6,900 nucleotides of DNA, from the NCBI GenBank assembly GCA_945897695.1, contig CAMDGW010000132.1, forward strand, positions 1 to 6,900. Direction: 5' to 3'. Of the stretch, positions 5,673 to 6,900 are shown in pieces. Positions within the stretch are counted from its first letter, which is position 1. Each line of letters starts with the position of its first letter. The notes beneath the pieces were generated by a model. It did no database searches. It was not told the DNA's origin and saw only the letters and a program-made list of their open reading frames with translations. The position numbers were made by a program, and so were the translations under genes. The stretch comes from Pseudobacteriovorax antillogorgiicola. Lineage in GTDB: Bacteria; Bdellovibrionota_B; Oligoflexia; Oligoflexales; RGVZ01.

Positions 5673-6428
5673 GTGATACGCCTTCTGCTGATGACACTGC
5701 TGATCTCATCTTGCGTCCACACCACTGAGCCAGAAGCAAAATTTGGCATCAACCCAGCAAGAAAAGGTTTCGTTCCGGCCAGAATTGCCTTGCTCCCTTG
5801 CATGACCTGGCCGGCGGGTGCCACCAAAATCAAACATCTCCCCCTCATCAATCGTCCCCGTGAAGAGATGACAGCCATGTGCGAGGATTTTGACAAATAT
5901 GTTGCTGATGGTTTTGACAATCAGCCCTACATGAAAGGGCTTAGTCCAAAACTCGTTGAAAAACTTTATTCCGGGGCCGGTATGACCCCATCAACCTCAG
6001 AAGCTCTGACAAAAGAATGGAAGGGACTGGGTCCGGATTGCCAGAATTGCGAAAGCTTACCAGGGTTATATACCCGCAGCATACAACCGCGCAAATCCTG
6101 GCAGATTTGGCTCGCTAATTTTTCTAAAGCCACTAAAGGTGCTGACGCAATCATGGTCCCCCTGGTGTTATCCGTCAACACAAGGATTGAAGATGACCGC
6201 GGCATCCTGCAATCAATCCGAAGCGGATCTATTGCGATTCTTTTGATCGACACCAATGATGGCTCGCTCCTGTGGAGTGGTGGCCGAGAAGCTGATGTTG
6301 TCTACAAAGCACTCGTAGGCTCGGTCACCAGAAATCAGATGAAAGAGCCACCTATAGATGACCTTAAGCGAAGACTATTTACTGATGCCATCTGGATAGA
6401 GTTTCCTGGTCGGCAAGTTTACCGCTGA
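5673..6428 (+). CDS. predicted outer-membrane lipoprotein, unknown function
   Basis: Starting at GTG 5673, the protein has 251 residues and a short lipoprotein signal peptide MIRLLLMTLLISSC. The lipobox is ISS|C with C14 as the lipidated residue. The residue after it is Val, not Asp, so sorting to the outer membrane is expected. The mature part has the pattern of secreted alpha/beta proteins related in style to CsgG/TolB-N-like lipoproteins: a first strand ARIALLPCM (36-44), ADAIMVPLVLSVNT (157-170), and SIAILLIDTNDGSLLWSGG (186-204) near the end. That resemblance is by eye only. Four further Cys (C43, C70, C123, C126) could form disulfides, and C123/C126 are in a CxxC (DCQNCE). The pccB-like gene starts 32 bases downstream with its own ribosome site. 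The start choice rests on the GAGGGA site. Confidence 0.78.
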   Translation: MIRLLLMTLLISSCVHTTEPEAKFGINPARKGFVPARIALLPCMTWPAGATKIKHLPLINRPREEMTAMCEDFDKYVADGFDNQPYMKGLSPKLVEKLYSGAGMTPSTSEALTKEWKGLGPDCQNCESLPGLYTRSIQPRKSWQIWLANFSKATKGADAIMVPLVLSVNTRIEDDRGILQSIRSGSIAILLIDTNDGSLLWSGGREADVVYKALVGSVTRNQMKEPPIDDLKRRLFTDAIWIEFPGRQVYR

Positions 6429-6460
6429 TTTTTGATTTAGATAAGACTCAAGGAGTATTT

Positions 6461-6900
6461 ATGTTTGACAATGAAACCGCAATAGCGCGACTTCACGAGA
6501 TGCGACAAAAATCGCTTGAGGGCGGAGGAAAAGACAAGCAGGCCCAACAACATAAGCGCGGAAAGCTGACAGCCCGCGAAAGAATTCAGCTTCTTCTCGA
6601 CAGCGGCACTTTTGTTGAGCTTGACGCCTTTGTCACCCATGAATGCACAGATTTCGGAATGACCGACAAAAAATTTATTGGTGATGGCGTTGTCACAGGG
6701 TTCGGACGAATCGACAGCAGGCTAGTCTATATCTTTTCACAAGACTTTACGGTGTTTGGCGGTTCACTATCACTGACAATGGCGAAGAAAATCTGCAAAG
6801 TTATGGATCTCGCCGTCAAAAACGGCGCACCCGTGATCGGTATCAACGATTCGGGTGGCGCTCGCATTCAAGAGGGCGTGGCAAGTCTTGGAGGCTATGC
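6461..6900 (+). CDS. pccB: propionyl/acetyl-CoA carboxylase carboxyltransferase (beta) subunit, 5' part
   Basis: The first 146 codons are present; the gene runs off the right edge. The start is set by AAGGAG (6450-6455) five bases before the ATG. The protein has the PccB-type N-terminus: a charged helix, KRGKLTARERIQLLLDSGTF, a D-F-G-M motif, GDGVVTGFGRI, then VYIFSQDFTVFGGSLS and KICKVMDLAVKNGAPVIGIN. It ends in DSGGARIQEGVASLGGYA, the crotonase-fold oxyanion-hole region that binds the acyl-CoA thioester. In the family, this subunit moves carboxyl from carboxybiotin to propionyl-CoA (to methylmalonyl-CoA) or, in relatives, acetyl-CoA or the reverse decarboxylation (MmdA). The biotin carboxylase partner is not in the window, so exact substrate is inferred. 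Most resemblance by eye is to propionyl-CoA carboxylase. Confidence 0.92.
   Translation, partial: MFDNETAIARLHEMRQKSLEGGGKDKQAQQHKRGKLTARERIQLLLDSGTFVELDAFVTHECTDFGMTDKKFIGDGVVTGFGRIDSRLVYIFSQDFTVFGGSLSLTMAKKICKVMDLAVKNGAPVIGINDSGGARIQEGVASLGGY

Noticed and set aside
6437..6640. Minus-strand ORF of 67 codons over the start of the pccB-like gene
   Set aside because: It is antisense to a clearly conserved carboxyltransferase N-terminus with a good ribosome site.

Overview
The window comes from a Gram-negative bacterium. It carries an ExbB/ExbD-type inner-membrane motor, a predicted outer-membrane beta-barrel protein, an O-antigen ligase-family membrane protein and a lipoprotein with a lipobox. 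Base composition looks close to balanced throughout. Nothing fixes the lineage; a proteobacterial or Bdellovibrionota/delta-like lineage is only a guess. No CRISPR array, insertion sequence or complete mobile element is visible.

Left block (1-1986, minus strand). This is a tight four-gene operon read leftwards: a cytoplasmic protein of unknown function, a secreted predicted outer-membrane beta-barrel protein with a run of nine C in its coding strand, exbB, and the start of exbD, which runs off the left edge. Gaps are 3, 30 and 12 bases. The arrangement suggests an energised envelope process, but no TonB/TolB partner is seen here.

Centre (1987-2698). A complete tRNA-Gly(GCC) gene with encoded CCA is divergent from the left operon, and the two proposed promoters interlock over about 35 bp. 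A stretch of about 500 bp follows with no confident gene. It holds a plausible 48-codon minus-strand ORF that looks like the body of a slightly longer gene broken by one extra A, and an open plus-strand frame with no start codon. A good promoter (TATAAT) then leads into the right-hand block.

Right block (2699-5484, plus strand). Three genes are packed together: an N-terminally anchored coiled-coil protein of unknown function, a TrmH-type tRNA 2'-O-ribose methyltransferase that starts at TTG inside the previous stop (TTGA), and an O-antigen ligase/polymerase-family protein with about ten membrane segments. They are probably co-transcribed.

Right end (5485-6900, plus strand). There is a possible 39-residue single-span membrane protein, a lipoprotein of unknown function with a well-placed GTG start, and the first 146 codons of a biotin-dependent acyl-CoA carboxylase carboxyltransferase subunit (PccB type). 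The most unusual items are the C9 tract in the outer-membrane protein gene, the interlocked promoters, and the small or broken ORFs beside the tRNA. No clear new defence or mobile system is evident.
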